Part shown: positions 6,768-7,256 of the stretch, piece after piece | Layout of the letters: each line of letters opens with the position of its first letter | Position numbering within the stretch: position 1 is the first letter of the stretch | From: an uncultured Holosporaceae bacterium | GTDB lineage: Bacteria > Pseudomonadota > Alphaproteobacteria > RUG11792 | Assembly: GCA_947285985.1 (NCBI GenBank) | Contig: CAMYPB010000042.1 | Location: 1 to 7,256 of the forward strand | Direction: 5' to 3' | Length of the DNA stretch: 7,256 bases | Notes under the pieces: generated by a model | What the model saw: the letters and a program-made list of their open reading frames with translations, nothing else | The model's database searches: none | Told to the model about the DNA's origin: nothing | Translations under genes and position numbers: made by a program

Positions 6768-7089
6768 ATATTTTTTATCTCTTAAATACACGCCTCCCAT
6801 CTTAAAACTCATATGGATTTTATTCAAGCTTTTTGTTTCTAGATAATCGTTTTTTATTTTGTATAAAACAATTTGAGACAAATATGCTCATAATATCCGA
6901 TAAATCTGATGAAAATTTTGCCTGAAATTGACAGAAATTTTAGATAAAAGATATGAAAATTTCACACGAATTTTCATGTGATTTTAGGCATATTTATGAT
7001 AAATCCGCAACACAATTTTTTCCATAATCTCAAAATATACGAAGATTTGTGTCTAATATTTTCGGACTTTTTCATGTTTTTATAAAAAA
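6768..7089. other. Spacer between phzF-like gene and exported-protein gene
   Basis: About 320 bases without a supported gene if the short phzF start is right, less if that gene starts upstream. The part nearest phzF (6768-6881) is open in the phzF frame but looks like chance extension. The rest is very AT-rich and contains the 9-bp dyad at 6953-6977 and a consensus TTGACA (6928-6933) with only a weak -10 (TATGAA, 6952-6957, 18-base spacer). A TATAAA (7081-7086) stands just before the CtrA-type boxes. On the minus strand TATACA (6860-6865) and TATTAT (6890-6895) are possible -10 boxes for phzF without good -35 partners. No RNA gene was recognised. Confidence 0.5.
6953..6977. repeat. 9-bp perfect dyad in the phzF/exported-protein spacer
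   Basis: ATGAAAATT (6953-6961) and AATTTTCAT (6969-6977) flank a 7-base centre, TCACACG, with two further outer pairs (T-G and A-T). No T tract follows on either strand, so it does not look like a terminator. Its arms resemble those of the dyad at 3404-3431 (ATGAAAGTTA), but the spacing differs by three bases. It may be an operator for either divergent gene. Confidence 0.45.
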
Positions 7090-7105
7090 TTAACTCTTTT
7101 TTAAC
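7090..7105 (+). promoter_or_regulatory. CtrA-type binding box 1
   Basis: TTAA (7090-7093), seven bases, then TTAAC (7101-7105): an exact fit to the established full CtrA recognition pattern TTAA-N7-TTAA(C) of alphaproteobacteria. It lies 52 bases upstream of the exported-protein ATG. CtrA binds such sites as a phosphorylated dimer and activates or represses depending on position relative to the promoter. That the site is used here is inferred. Confidence 0.6.
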
Positions 7106-7109
7106 GATT

Positions 7110-7124
7110 TTAATGTAACCTTAA
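7110..7124 (+). promoter_or_regulatory. CtrA-type binding box 2
   Basis: TTAA (7110-7113), seven bases, then TTAA (7121-7124): a second exact full-site pattern, starting exactly 20 bases after box 1, so both would face the same side of the helix. It ends 32 bases before the ATG at 7157. AT-rich DNA raises the chance of a single match; two full matches in phase are harder to explain by chance. Confidence 0.6.
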
Positions 7125-7156
7125 GATAAGAGAAATAAATAATTTAGGGTAATTTT

Positions 7157-7256
7157 ATGAAATTTTTATATTCTAGCGCTGCGATGTTGTCGCTCCTCTG
7201 CGGAATTTCTTTGAATTTGAAGGCTTCTGAAATCGTTGAAAACAACGAAGGAAAAA
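7157..7256 (+). CDS. Exported protein with Sec signal peptide, 3' end cut by the window edge
   Basis: Only 33 codons are visible. The start MKFLYSSAAMLSLLCGIS is a typical signal peptide: one Lys, a hydrophobic core, then a polar stretch with a likely signal peptidase I site after LKA, before SEIVENN. The core contains a Cys (residue 15) but no convincing lipobox, since the following residue and distance fit poorly. A Shine-Dalgarno AGGG (7146-7149) stands seven bases before the ATG, stronger than for the other genes here. The mature protein would be periplasmic or in the outer membrane; a porin-like protein is possible, but nothing visible shows it. Two CtrA-type boxes precede the gene. Confidence 0.8.
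   Translation, partial: MKFLYSSAAMLSLLCGISLNLKASEIVENNEGK

Noticed and set aside
6768..6881. N-terminal extension of the PhzF-like protein from a TTG at 6881
   Set aside because: The extra 38 residues have no family counterpart, the start is a rare codon without a ribosome-binding site, and family proteins begin right at the VDAFT segment.
6928..6957. TTGACA with TATGAA as the promoter of the exported-protein gene
   Set aside because: The -35 is perfect but the -10 is poor, the spacer is 18 bases, and it would give a leader of nearly 200 bases overlapping the dyad; too weak to list as a promoter.

Overview
This window reads as chromosomal sequence from an AT-rich alphaproteobacterium, probably a host-associated or reduced lineage. 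The evidence is a ChpT-type histidine phosphotransferase, a Mic60/mitofilin-like membrane protein, paired TTAA-N7-TTAA (CtrA-type) boxes, an alphaproteobacterial-style topoisomerase I, and many Asn/Lys/Ile-rich, low-complexity protein stretches. No species can be named from the sequence alone. I see no insertion sequence, tRNA, rRNA, CRISPR array or prophage gene.

Layout. Bases 1-2423 (minus strand) hold almost all of topA, cut off at its 3' end by the window edge. A 221-base divergent spacer carries a good sigma70 promoter for a rightward block: yebC (2645-3373), a single-span membrane and coiled-coil protein resembling alphaproteobacterial Mic60 (3454-4497), a ChpT-like phosphotransferase (4578-5198) and trmB (5186-5860, overlapping chpT by 13 bases). 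A long A/T-rich hairpin separates trmB from a convergent PhzF-family isomerase gene (5928-6767, minus). The last 490 bases are a regulatory-looking spacer and the start of an exported protein (7157 onward).

How the parts relate. topA (DNA supercoiling), yebC (translation or transcription factor) and trmB (tRNA m7G46 methylation) are housekeeping genes. The more distinctive content is the ChpT-like gene, known in this class as the relay between the kinase CckA and the regulators CtrA and CpdR, together with two tandem full CtrA-type boxes about 2 kb away, in front of a gene whose product starts with a signal peptide. The window may therefore contain both a component and a target of the CckA-ChpT-CtrA pathway. 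The Mic60-like gene just upstream of chpT adds an inner-membrane-shaping candidate.

Regulatory DNA. A 10-bp perfect dyad encloses an extended -10 element in front of the Mic60-like gene, and a related 9-bp dyad lies in the phzF/exported-protein spacer. Both look like operators or structured leaders, and neither is explained by the genes themselves.
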